Below are positions 33,078 through 43,037 of a stretch of DNA of 64,000 nt, piece after piece. The translations under genes and the position numbers were made by a program. The notes beneath the pieces were generated by a model. That model did no database searches, was not told the origin of the DNA, and saw nothing but the letters and a program-made list of their open reading frames with translations. The number at the start of each line of letters is the position of its first letter. The stretch's first letter is position 1. Source of the DNA: Fragum whitleyi (lineage: Eukaryota; Mollusca; Bivalvia; Cardiida; Cardiidae); the NCBI GenBank assembly GCA_948146395.1, contig OX411544.1, forward strand, positions 54,761,933 to 54,825,932, given 5' to 3'.

Positions 33078-33296
33078 TTAACCCTTTGCTGTTAAATCCC
33101 TGTTTTTAAGTGCCTATGATTTTATGATTGAGAAAACATTGTGAAAAAAGAAGAAATTACTTCTGACAAGCAATTTCTTCTTTTTCCACACTCTTTTCTA
33201 CCCTACTGAATGGTTATTTTTCAATTTAAAACCACTTTAAAACATGATTTACAAAACCTTAGAGGTCTTAAATGTTGTAAAACAGGAAAGGGTTAA
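33078..33296. mobile_element. TTAACCC-type MITE with central stem-loop, copy 2
   Basis: TTAACCCTTTGCTG at the left, GGAAAGGGTTAA at the right, 219 bp. The stem-loop at 33124-33190 has GAAGAAATTACTT/AAGCAATTTCTTC. Confidence 0.8.
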
Positions 33297-33411
33297 ACCA
33301 GTATTACTCAGGATATATGTTTAGATTCCTGATGAAAAACACAGACAAATTTTCGTTTTCTTTGTTTATTATAATAGATCTTATTGAAATGGTGATATTG
33401 ATGATGACATT

Positions 33412-33656
33412 GGGCCAACTTATTTCTCGCCCTATAGGGACCCCTTGTTGTTGTTTTCTCAGCTTGAATCCTGAGCCCTGCATTCAGGATGACAAACTGG
33501 ATCAAGTTATATCCCGCTTTACCTGTATACTTGTGTGTAAAGCGGGGTATAATTTGAAAACGGTTTGCAACATCTTTTTCAGCCTGAATGCACAGCGAGT
33601 TTCAAGCTAAAAAACAACAACAACGGGCCCCGATAGGGCGAGAAATAAGTTGGCCC
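33412..33656. mobile_element. 245-bp foldback MITE with arms of about 70 bp
   Basis: GGGCCAACTTATTTCTCGCC opens it and the inverse closes it; TTGTTGTTGTTTT faces AAAACAACAACAA. The centre holds a second hairpin, GCATTCAGGATGACAAAC, homologous to the element at 39011-39138, so this is probably one hairpin inserted in another. Confidence 0.8.
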
Positions 33657-34449
33657 TGTAATTTATCTAGCCTAGTTATCATTACATTCCTGTCTGGTTT
33701 GGCCATGTTAAATTATATAGTAAATTGGCACATTTTGACAGTCTGTAGCTCCTTTAAAAACAAATTTGGACTCAATAAGTTTGTGCGGCTTAAAGAGCGT
33801 TATATGCTCTTGAATATCATCCCCAGAAAACAGTACCTTGCAGGATAAATTTTTTTTACAATTTTTCATTGCACACAACTACCCTAAAAATTCTCGTGGT
33901 AGGAAAGTTTACGCAGACTTGGGTACCTCCATCAAAGGTCAGGCTCCTAGAAAAAATAGTTCCCACCTAAATGCATTTCATCTCATGCATGGAATGTAGC
34001 AGAGGTCTGGCACTTAGCTGAACCTCATTTCAAGCACTTTACTCTGACTTAAACACCGGAGTGGATCCATGAGTGTTCACAGATTTTCCAACACCCTTAC
34101 TTTTTTGCATCTACTCAATATATGTATATAAAAAATTTGATAAATTTCATACTAAAAGTTACTTTAATTAAATAACTTCACCACCTTATAAGAAATTTAT
34201 GCCATCCTCTTTCGAAAGATATCGTTGAGGAATGATAAAAAACCGTTGTATTTACAGTTATTCAAGCTGTAGTTACAATGCTTTGGCAACACTCAAATCA
34301 TGAACAAAAGTGCCATCGTCGCCACTTTGTCGACTGTTTCACGAAAATAATTTTAGACACTATCTTTTTTTACAGAACTAAATACAAAACATTTGTAGAC
34401 TACCTTTTTAAATTCAGTTGTCAAGTTCAAACTGTTGCATTTTGTGAAA
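33657..34449. other. No gene recognised
   Basis: Contains a fragment CAAGCTGTAGTTACAATGCTT near 34264, matching the ends of the inverted element at 35085-36505. Otherwise featureless. Confidence 0.4.
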
Positions 34450-34885
34450 GTTTCATCCAACTCATTCCATAAATGGAGGGTAGATCTAATTGCGTTCAAA
34501 AAATTTTTTACAAAAGGCCCCTTTTTTCCATGGGACTGCTAAAATTCACCAAACTGTGACAATATGCGCTAGGTCAGGTGATTATTCTCACGGTGAAAGT
34601 TTCATCCAAATTGGTCCATAAATGAGGGAGGAGTTGCGTTCACAAGATTTTCTACATGAAGGCCCCTTTTTCCATGATGTGGCTTAAATTCACCAAACCA
34701 CGACTTAATGCGCAAGGTCAGGTGACTAGGAACATTCTGTGAAAGTTTCATCCAAATCAGTCCATAAATGAGGGAGGAGTTGCGGTCACGAGAAAAGTGA
34801 ACTACATACAGACAGATGGGCAGACAGACAGACAGCATGAGAAGATGGCGCCAATATACGACCGTCTGCAGTGGGCTTATAAAAA
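34450..34885. mobile_element. Pearl-like element, cores of about 150 bp
   Basis: Three cores share GTGAAAGTTTCATCCAAAT and CATAAATGAGGGAGGAGTTG, then comes ACAGACAGATGGGCAGACAG and the end segment ATACGACCGTCTGCAGTGGG. Confidence 0.6.
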
Positions 34886-35084
34886 GGGAAAAGGGGAAAG
34901 GACATTTATCTTTTGTCACAGTCAACACACTGCCTTTATCCCATATAGCCTACAACAGCGGTAAAAAAAAAATCGGTAAACATAATATTGTGATTTTGTT
35001 ACACATTGCTTGGTCTTCTCAGGGCAAAGTGTTACATCTACCGCATAGGGGTATGAAGGACTTTGAAATTTATACGCACTTAGA

Positions 35085-36505
35085 AGGCGACAAGCAAAGA
35101 ATATATGGGATAGGCCAAATGCATTATGTGGACTGTGACAAAAGGTGAATGCCTTCCGTCAGCTCCTTTTTATGATTTGAGCGTAGGTGAATAATACAAA
35201 AAATCATAACTACAGCTTGAATAAGCTGTAGTTACGATGTTTTGATTATTCACCAATAATATTTTCCAACAGATGATTTTATGCTCTTGCGTAAATTGCG
35301 TGATGGGAGTTACGCCCTTGTACAGGGGGCAAAGCGTTACATTGTCATGATTAAGACGCCATGAAAAGGACTCCCATGTGTTCTGTCATCCATGGTATAA
35401 ACATTTAAGACTTTTGGTTGAAGTACGTATTCTAAACCAGACTGCAAGTTTGTTGCACACTTAATTCATCATCCCTGTCCATAAAACTTAGCTATTATTT
35501 GCGCCTAACAACCTGTTTTGATAATTTTCTTCTTGATAAGCTTTCTGACCATGAACCAAAGATATTTTTTTTCGCTTTTAATTAAACGTTAGCCATAGAT
35601 CTAATCATCTTTAGCCATTTGAATAAAATCTAAGGGCACAAGTGACAACTAACTCGGTACTGAAGTCCTACTGTATAGCTTTGAGCAGTCTGCAACGACA
35701 GAAAGAATGTCTGATAATTTGGCTAAATTGCATTAACCTTTTCTGTGCAGGTCTCTTAAACTCAACATTAATTAAGTTATACTAAGATAATCACTTTGGT
35801 TTACCACAAACAATAACTTGATGAGTATTTAACCTATTCCCCCCCCCCCCCCCCCTCTTTCAAAATGCTCTTATGTTTCTAGTGAACACAGCAGTTTAAG
35901 AAAATGGAACATTTTCCGTAACAGGAAATTTAACTTTTCCGTACAAGTAATTTTTTCGCACATGATACATGGCTAATAATTTACCGGCACCGATGATAGA
36001 AATTTGTCTTCAGTTTTTTTTATCATATCAGTCTAAATCTTATTCATGATATAGGAATAATGCCGAAAAACATAATGGGGACAAAATGTTTGACTGTAAT
36101 ACTTTCAGCGGCCCCATGTCCTGTGTAACACTTTGCCTCCAATCGCAACTTTTCGGAAAGGACACTTGTGCAAAGAGTAGAAAGGCTAGTAGAATTATTA
36201 ATTCAACATTAGTTTCAGCTTCTGCCGGGATCTCAGAATTCCATTACCACATCAAGGGCGTAGCTCCCATTACGCAATTTACGCAAGTGCGTAAAAGAAA
36301 TAATCCTCTGTTGAAAAATATCTTTGATGAATTATCATAACATCCAAACTACAGCTATTTCAAGCTGTAGATACGATGTTTTGATTATTCACCAACGCTC
36401 AAATCATAAAAAGGTAGCTGACGGAGGGCATTAATGTTTTCTCACAGTCCACATAATCGCCTTTATATATCCTATAGAAAATCTTCGGTGATCGCCTTCT
36501 GATAT
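35085..36505. mobile_element. Element with long imperfect inverted repeats (about 240 bp arms)
   Basis: Left arm 35085-35325 and right arm 36255-36505 are inverse copies sharing ATTATGTGGACTGTGA, CCGTCAGCT, TTTTTATGATTTGAGCG, AACTACAGCTT and CGTAAATTGCGTGATGGGAG. The unpaired centre (35326-36254) carries no recognisable gene but includes a C-run at 35839-35855. The ends are fuzzy; short related pieces lie at 17417, 29337 and 34264. Confidence 0.6.
35839..35855. repeat. Poly-C run of 17 bases
   Basis: An unusual homopolymer for this AT-rich DNA; its length may be uncertain in the assembly. Confidence 0.85.
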
Positions 36506-36879
36506 TATAATTACACAATCCTAGTTACGCCTAAAAACATATCTTTCTTATTTCTGGTAATCTTTCTTATTTCTGGTACTGTATTATAGTCTGCGTTCAA
36601 GATGACAAAATGGTACAAACTGTCGACAGTCTATTTTCGCTAAAAATACTCCATTTCACAGCATTCGCACCCACATAGTGGAAATAATTATCATTATTAT
36701 CAAATTAGTAATTTTAATTTAAATGTTTTACTGTTTCCCGTTCTGTTTCCTGTTTATCTGTTTTAGATGACGAGTTTAATAAATGAGTGCAAATTTGGCA
36801 TTCTATTCAATGACCCAAGGAACAGCCCTGCCAGGTTTCATCAAGATTGGCCCACTGGTTCAGGAGGAGAAGATATCCC

Positions 36880-37105
36880 TTACCAAAATATATTGGCTCT
36901 CACGAACATTTGCTGCAAATTTGCTGCAAATTTACAGCAATTGTTTGTGGCAAATTCATTTTTCGTATGCAAATGAGTTTTCTAGCAAACAGTTGGCTGC
37001 AACTTTTCAGAAAACTGTTCTTGTAAACACCCGGCAAACTCTCTGCAACCTTGCTGCAAACATCCAGCAAACAATATTTTCAACAACTCTCTCACTATAA
37101 ATATG
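36880..37105. repeat. TTTGCTGCAAA-rich repeat
   Basis: Many direct and inverse TTTGCTGCAAA, GGCAAA and CAGCAAAC words. It is related to 37515-37597 and 54863-55075, together a dispersed foldback family. 36506-36879 shows nothing recognised. Confidence 0.5.
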
Positions 37106-37189
37106 GTATTTTTCCATTTCTTATTAAGTTGCATTTGTAATCCATGTTTCACAAATGTTTTCATGTTCAGTGGTTTGGGTTCTGAAAGT

Positions 37190-37460
37190 TTTTAGTTGAG
37201 AAGAAAAAAAAATGTGGAGTCTGCAGGACTTGAACCGGGGTTTTCTAGTTAAAGGGGTCAGAAAATATTTTGATACATTGTGTATTTAAATCTGAGATTT
37301 CTTTCTCAAACTTCATAATTCCACATGAACTTGTCAGAGTAGACCTATGCTGACCTTCAACTATACCCTAGATCACTAACTCTTACCCTATCTAAGTAGA
37401 AGTTGTTAAACTATACTTTTTAACTGCTATGCTCAACCACTGGATCACTGAGGCAGATGA
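37190..37460 (-). mobile_element. Possible interrupted tRNA-derived SINE
   Basis: On the minus strand CTGCCTCAGTGATCCAGTGG resembles the tRNA-like head with A-box AGTGGTTGAGC. About 210 bp later comes CCGGTTCAAGTCCTGCAG, a B-box. The gap is too large for a tRNA, so an insertion between the boxes is inferred. Confidence 0.35.
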
Positions 37461-37514
37461 TTAAGATAATGTTTTTTTATAATAATATACTTAATATGGC
37501 TTTGTGTAAGTAAG

Positions 37515-37597
37515 AACAGTTTGTGGCACATTTGCTGCAAACAGTTGTCGCAAACAGTTTGCAGCAACTGTTTGCAGCAAATGTGCCACAAACTGTT
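37515..37597. repeat. Perfect 33-bp inverted repeat, 17-bp loop
   Basis: Arms 37515-37547 and 37565-37597 are exact inverses (start AACAGTTTGTGGCACATTTG), built from TTTGCTGCAAA-type words. Confidence 0.9.
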
Positions 37598-37689
37598 CTC
37601 GCAAACAGTTTGCAGAAAGTTTGCGGCAATGATGAAATAGTTAAATTTATATGTATGAGCCGTTTAGCAAAAAAGAACCATGTTGGGAG

Positions 37690-38000
37690 GGTGTAAATTT
37701 GGTATCAATTTGGGGACCCTTAGCTCAAATTTCCGCATTCAATCTGAAGTTGTGGACAAAGTTCGGAAAAAGTGTGGAAATTCTGCGGAAATAGGAAATT
37801 TCTGAAGATATTCCGCAAAAGTGGCTCCACAAAATGCAGATATTTTTCCAAAAAACGGAAAGAATGCGGAAAAATGGATCTCTAGTTTTCTTGCCTGCGT
37901 AAAACATGTGGAAAAATGGAACTTAGTTTTTTTGTACTGCGGATAAGATGCGTAAAATGGAACTTAGACATTTAACAAGTTTTTACCTTGCGGAAATTTG
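37690..38000. repeat. TCCGCA/GCGGAA-rich repeat
   Basis: Starts at ACCCTTAGCTCAAATTTCCGC and carries many GCGGAA and TGTGGAAA words. The inverse of its start closes the related block at 53840-54297. Confidence 0.5.
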
Positions 38001-38349
38001 GACTTAAACTTTTTGTTCATGTGGAATAAAATAACTTAGAAATTTTAATCTCTTTTTTTCTGTTCATAGCCTTCTTTAAATAGAATAGAACACATTTGCA
38101 AAAATTATGACATAAATGGCCTCAGTTAAATCAAATCTCTTTTTCAAATATTCATTTCATAGAGTTCAAACTGGTGATTTTTTTTCAGTTCTTATGAAAA
38201 TAAAGGTATTAGAGCAAAACTACTGTAAGTGCCTTAATATCTATCAGCATTTACAATAGTTTTGTGATGACCTCTCAAAATGGCATTAGTGTTAAGCCAC
38301 CTGATAGTATGCTGATGCAGTAAAATGTCTTTGCATCTTTAAAAGACAT

Positions 38350-38915
38350 GTTTTTGACTATATATCATGTATGAAAATTATCTCCAGCCATAACAGGAAT
38401 ACTTTTCATCTGATCACTATCATCCTTTGCAGATTGAAAAAAGGCTCACACTTAGGACCATTCAAGTGAAATTTGGCTGATATCCATCAATAAATTTCTG
38501 AGAAAATTATTTCTAATGTTCCCACTATATTGCATATAAACCTCTGCAAATTAAAGTAATATTTTTCATCTGATTACAATCATTTTTAGCAGTCTGTTAA
38601 AGGGTAAACCAAGGATTATTCCTGTAGAATTTGCTTGATATCTATCTGTTAATTTCTGAGATAACTCATTTTTACAATATATGGAAATTTAATCCTACCC
38701 ATTAAAGCCATGATATTCAACTGTTTAATTTCCGTAAGAAATCTGAAAGAGGGTCATCCAAATAGGTTTCCTGTTTGAATTTCATGAAATTTATCAAGTA
38801 TTCTAAGAGGAAAAGATTTTCAAAGTAAAAGTTTGTGGACTAACACATAATCCTTGGACACATCGCCATAACAATTAAGCCCGCTGGAATTGCAGCCACT
38901 GTGGAGCTAAAAATA
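38350..38915. mobile_element. Pearl-like element, diverged
   Basis: Related to 16024-16934: TTTTCATCTGATCACTATCA, CTTAGGACCATTCAAGTGAA, and the closing GCAGCCACTGTGGAGCTAAAAA. Confidence 0.55.
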
Positions 38916-39010
38916 ATATCATACTAATAGTTTTGTAGGACACAATTTATTGCCTGTTTAAAGTTACTTACAATGAAAGACTATAGTAATACTGAGACAA
39001 AAATACAGCC

Positions 39011-39138
39011 CTGCATTCAGGATGTCAAAACGGTGCAAACTGCTTGAAAATTATACCCTGCTTTGCACGCAAATGCACATGCAAAGCGGGATATTATTTG
39101 TAAACAGTTTGCACCGCTTTGTCATCCTGAAATCAGGA
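39011..39138. mobile_element. Hairpin MITE of about 128 bp
   Basis: CTGCATTCAGGATGTCAAAA and its inverse TTTGTCATCCTGAAATCAGG bound arms of about 58 bp that meet at CACGCAAATGCACATG. It is homologous to the centre of 33412-33656; a partial relative lies near 36593. Confidence 0.75.
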
Positions 39139-39584
39139 CAGGCGTAGAAGGAATTAATACTGTACAACAATTATTTTCTGTGTTATTCTGTTATATCTGC
39201 TACATCGTGTCAAGGACACTTCCACAAAAATATATATCAGTTATGCATCACTTAAAAGGCCTTAACTGTTGCTTGACATTAATAGAGTTTCTTGAAAATT
39301 CCTATATAATATAGCACAATTGTGCATAGTTAGTTTAAAAATCTTCTAAAGATTTAGGATTTATGCTAAAGAATAACTAAATATTAACAGCCTTACAGCT
39401 TTCTGAAAATTGGCAAATGGTACATCTATTCATGACTGAGAACAATAAAATAATTGTGCAGTCCTTCCGTTACTATGGAAGCTATGCCACTAAAACAGCC
39501 TAACAGAACAATTCATATACACTGTCTTGTCACAATAACAAGTATGTCTCATAGAACGAGCTCAATAAAAAAAAAGAAACAGCA

Positions 39585-39860
39585 AACAAGAGGACCATGA
39601 TGGTCCTAAGTCGCTCACCTGAGTCAATTGCTAATTGATGTACTTTTTGAGTAAAAAATAAGGCAACTGGAGCCAGATAAATAAAACAAATACTAGGGAA
39701 AGGCTGTTTTGATTCCAGGGGCATAATCCCTGTCTATCCGTTAGCATTGTATGTTTACTTTATAAAAGAAGGTGTCTGTAAAATTCTTGTTGCAAAAACT
39801 CCTACAATAATTGATAGATTTGCATGAAACTTTCACTGAATGTTCTTTATCATGCTATAA
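39585..39860. mobile_element. Pearl-like fragment
   Basis: AACAAGAGGACCATGATGGT opens with an inverse pair GGACCATGATGGTCC and is followed by CGCTCACCTGAG. One or two weak cores follow. 39139-39584 shows nothing recognised. Confidence 0.45.
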
Positions 39861-40009
39861 TATGCATAATTATACTACTAGATAGGCAATAAAAATAGTA
39901 GTAGTAGTATGAATATTATACTTGTGTCAATGAAATTCATAAATGATCCCAGGGCACCTCTATAATTGTAAATGATATTAAATAATTTGCAGCAAATTTC
40001 TATTACCCC

Positions 40010-40320
40010 TGCGAAATGGAATTCATGAAATCATGAATATTTCACTACCATTAAGAAGTGTTCATGAAGCCTTCTTGATCTCTTCATAACCTTACTTCAT
40101 GAAGTTTTATGCATGAAGTGTGCTGTTGTCCACTTCATGAAGAAATCAAGCATTTTAAGACATTCATAAAATCTTCATGAACATATCTAAAGGATGGATC
40201 AAGAATCTTTTATGAATCATACAATTCATGAACTTTGATAGAAAAATGCTTCTGTTATGTGATGATTTTTTTATGAAGTTTTCAGTAATGTGAAATTCTT
40301 GAAAAAACTGTAATTCATGA
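40010..40320. repeat. TTCATGAA-rich stretch
   Basis: More than ten TTCATGAA, TTCATAA and ATGAAGT words in both directions, able to form small hairpins. A similar patch lies at 51290-51420, just after the gene at 42851-51242. Confidence 0.5.
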
Positions 40321-40329
40321 TTTTTTTTC

Positions 40330-42637
40330 TTTAAGAAACAATCAGGAATATTAACGAGAGTTCTGGACTTTTAACTTCATTGATTTCTCTTAACTCTTCA
40401 ATGCCTGAAAACGCATTTAAGTGTTCTGCAACAGACAACTTCGGAAAACATTGAGACAAAAGCAGAAAATGCTCATTATTTATTGTTTTCCAAAGTTTTT
40501 CTCTTGTGTTGGAATGGGTTAAACTTGGAAGATCTTTTTTCACTGTTTTGCTCTTCAATATCAACACTCAGGTCTTTATTTAGAAAGCCTTTAAAACAGA
40601 ACCATTTTGGGAAAAAACACACACAGATGTTGCTTTCCTATCCTTTCAGTTATTGAAGTTCTTCATTGGATCTCTGTAAAATACAGTCACATCACACTCT
40701 TCTTTCAACTCTTTGTGTAAAAAGGGGTAGCAGATCTTCTCTGATAATGCTGAAATATTCACATGAAAAAGTATATTACTGAATATGATGACCACTTTTA
40801 TGGAAATGCAGACAAACACAAACCATTGAAATAATCTGAATTATATCTATTTTCCTAAATGTGTGACCAAACATGCTTAATATGGCTTTCTTGGAAGAAA
40901 TAAAATTAATCAGCCAGGAAATATTTATTGTCTTTGTAGTACTGTAAAATTTTATAAAGGTGTAAATGTTGTTAAATGAAAAAAAAGAAATCAAAATCTG
41001 TCCTACTTGATATCTGCTTTGATCAACAACTCTGACAAGTATAGACCATAGTTATCACAAACAGGATAAACAGATAGTTAGGACTTATTATTTACAAAAA
41101 GTGATAAAAAAGACTTTTTCATTTGATTACTTATTAGATCTCTAACCCCTTTTTTACCTATGATATTTGTATGAAGATATTCTTAACACAAATATACATG
41201 AATGCATGCCTTTAAGAACATGTCTTCTACACAAATTCAACCTATCAAGCATCTAGGCAATATAGCTTTTTATCTGAAAATACAAACCTTTTAACAATCA
41301 GTACTGAAAAACCCCATCAAGTTGAAATAGTGATTTGAACCAACAACCTCTTGTAGCCTCTCCTGGTCTCATCAGACTTGAGAGGTGTTGGGTTTATTAG
41401 GATAACTTGTTCGGATGAAAACATTCAACAATTACAAGGTATGGAACTTCGGCTGCAAAATGAAAAGAAAAAAAATCTTTTAGCAAAATGAAAATATTGA
41501 GGAAAGGCAATTCAGTATGAATTATTCAAGATGTGAATCAAATACAGCTACAAAGATTGTTGTCTAAGAATTTCTTCTTTAAAAGTAACAAAATAGACAG
41601 AGACGTCAAACAATTAGTTTTCCAAATCCATCCTTAGTCAGTATTTCATAAGTCCTAACATCTCATCATAACATCCCATCCTTAAAATACATTTTTTTAT
41701 TTTAATTTGCTATACATAAATTAAAAAATAAGAAAATACCAACTAATAGAGGCAGTACAGACATTGAGGAAACCCGATGTCTGGTTGTTCAAAAATTTTT
41801 TACTTACTTTCTAATGTAGGATCTAACAAAAAATATAAACTGGTTGATTTCTAACTTATTTCTCAGCTGTAGTTACAAAATTTTTCTTACCCTCCAAAGA
41901 CTTTGCTTCCCAGATATTTACAATCTGATTACATTTTTTCATCGATTTTTCAGAGGTAGCATGTTCATTGAGATTCAGTAAGAATTATTATGGTTTAAAT
42001 ACTAGCATTCATACCCATATCCGAATTGGTGTTTAGAGTAAAACAACGTGTCAGACTGTTTCAATGTGTTACAGTATCCAATGCCAGTTTTCCTTGTTCT
42101 ATGCTGACAAATCCATTTGTATAGTCATGGTTCTCTTCAAATCCCTTCCACAAATCACGTGTACAAATTCCTGTTGTTAGAAGAATTTGGTCAAAGTTCT
42201 GAACGTGATCGGAGATTGACAGGAACATTCTAGACTTCTCGGGATACTTAATACGATAATTCCGTCTTATAATTCGATTCTCACTTTAAATGACTAGCCT
42301 CCGAACAAACAGTTCGACAAACAATGGCAGAACTAGGGTTGACACGCTATCGTCCTTCTAAATCATGGATTCTTGACATTTAATCGGTAAAATAGGTTCG
42401 ACGATGACAGGTAACGATAAATATTGGTTTCCGCTTTCTTGCGTTTCGTATTCGAGTAGACCGGGAACCAGGGCAACATTTCCGGTTTATTTACGGGATT
42501 ACCCGATCTGTCTTCGGCTCACGCGAAAATTGCCCACGATCTATATATGGTATTTCACTAAGAACAGTGCAAGCATTTATGGAATTAATTCCAAGACATT
42601 TATATTTAATTTCCATAAACATTAATTGCGAAAATTA
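40330..42637. other. No gene recognised
   Basis: A decayed stem-loop of the AACATTG family is near 40445-40500. The rest is AT-rich with no convincing exon on either strand. Confidence 0.4.
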
Positions 42638-42687
42638 TGTGTTTGTAGAAATATTTATTTAGCGAGATTCGTTTTTTGACAAGTAGT

Positions 42688-42721
42688 CACGTGAGAAAGG
42701 ATGACGTTATTAGTGACGTAA
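42688..42721. promoter_or_regulatory. Candidate promoter sites: E-box and two CRE-like sites
   Basis: CACGTG at 42688-42693, TGACGTTA at 42702-42709 and TGACGTAA at 42714-42721 lie 130-165 bp before the start codon of the plus-strand gene. These are consensus-like sites for bHLH-zip (USF/MYC) and CREB/ATF factors. Position supports a promoter; no TATA box is evident. Confidence 0.4.
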
Positions 42722-42850
42722 CGGGGGCAATCCACTGATTGCCTCGTTCTGCTTTCAAAACTGGTTCTCGCTTCATTCCTCGGCGTATTGAAAGAGCTTT
42801 AATGTAATCCGAGAACCAATTTAAACGGACGGTTATGCAGGAGGGCGCCA

Positions 42851-43037
42851 ATGGAAGCAATGGCTGGCAAAAATATCGTGTACTTTCTAATCCAGTGGGA
42901 GGACAGGTTCCTATCTGTCATCCGATCCAATGATGTTGTCGAACCGAAATAGGAGGAATGTCACTTTAGAGAAGGCCAACTAATTACTGCTAAATACGGA
43001 CAGCAAACTTACGAGGCTGTTATTTGCGAAATCCACG
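42851..43037 (+). CDS. BEND5-like gene exon 1, carries the TAG
   Basis: 62 codons plus one base. A small beta-type segment (YFLIQWED, SVIRSNDVVEP, ITAKYG, YEAVICEIH) surrounds the TAG. Donor CACG|GTAAG. Confidence 0.65.

Noticed and set aside
40331..40567. 78-codon minus-strand frame
   Set aside because: Overlaps a decayed copy of the shared stem-loop (GGAAAACATTGAGAC); no protein family pattern.
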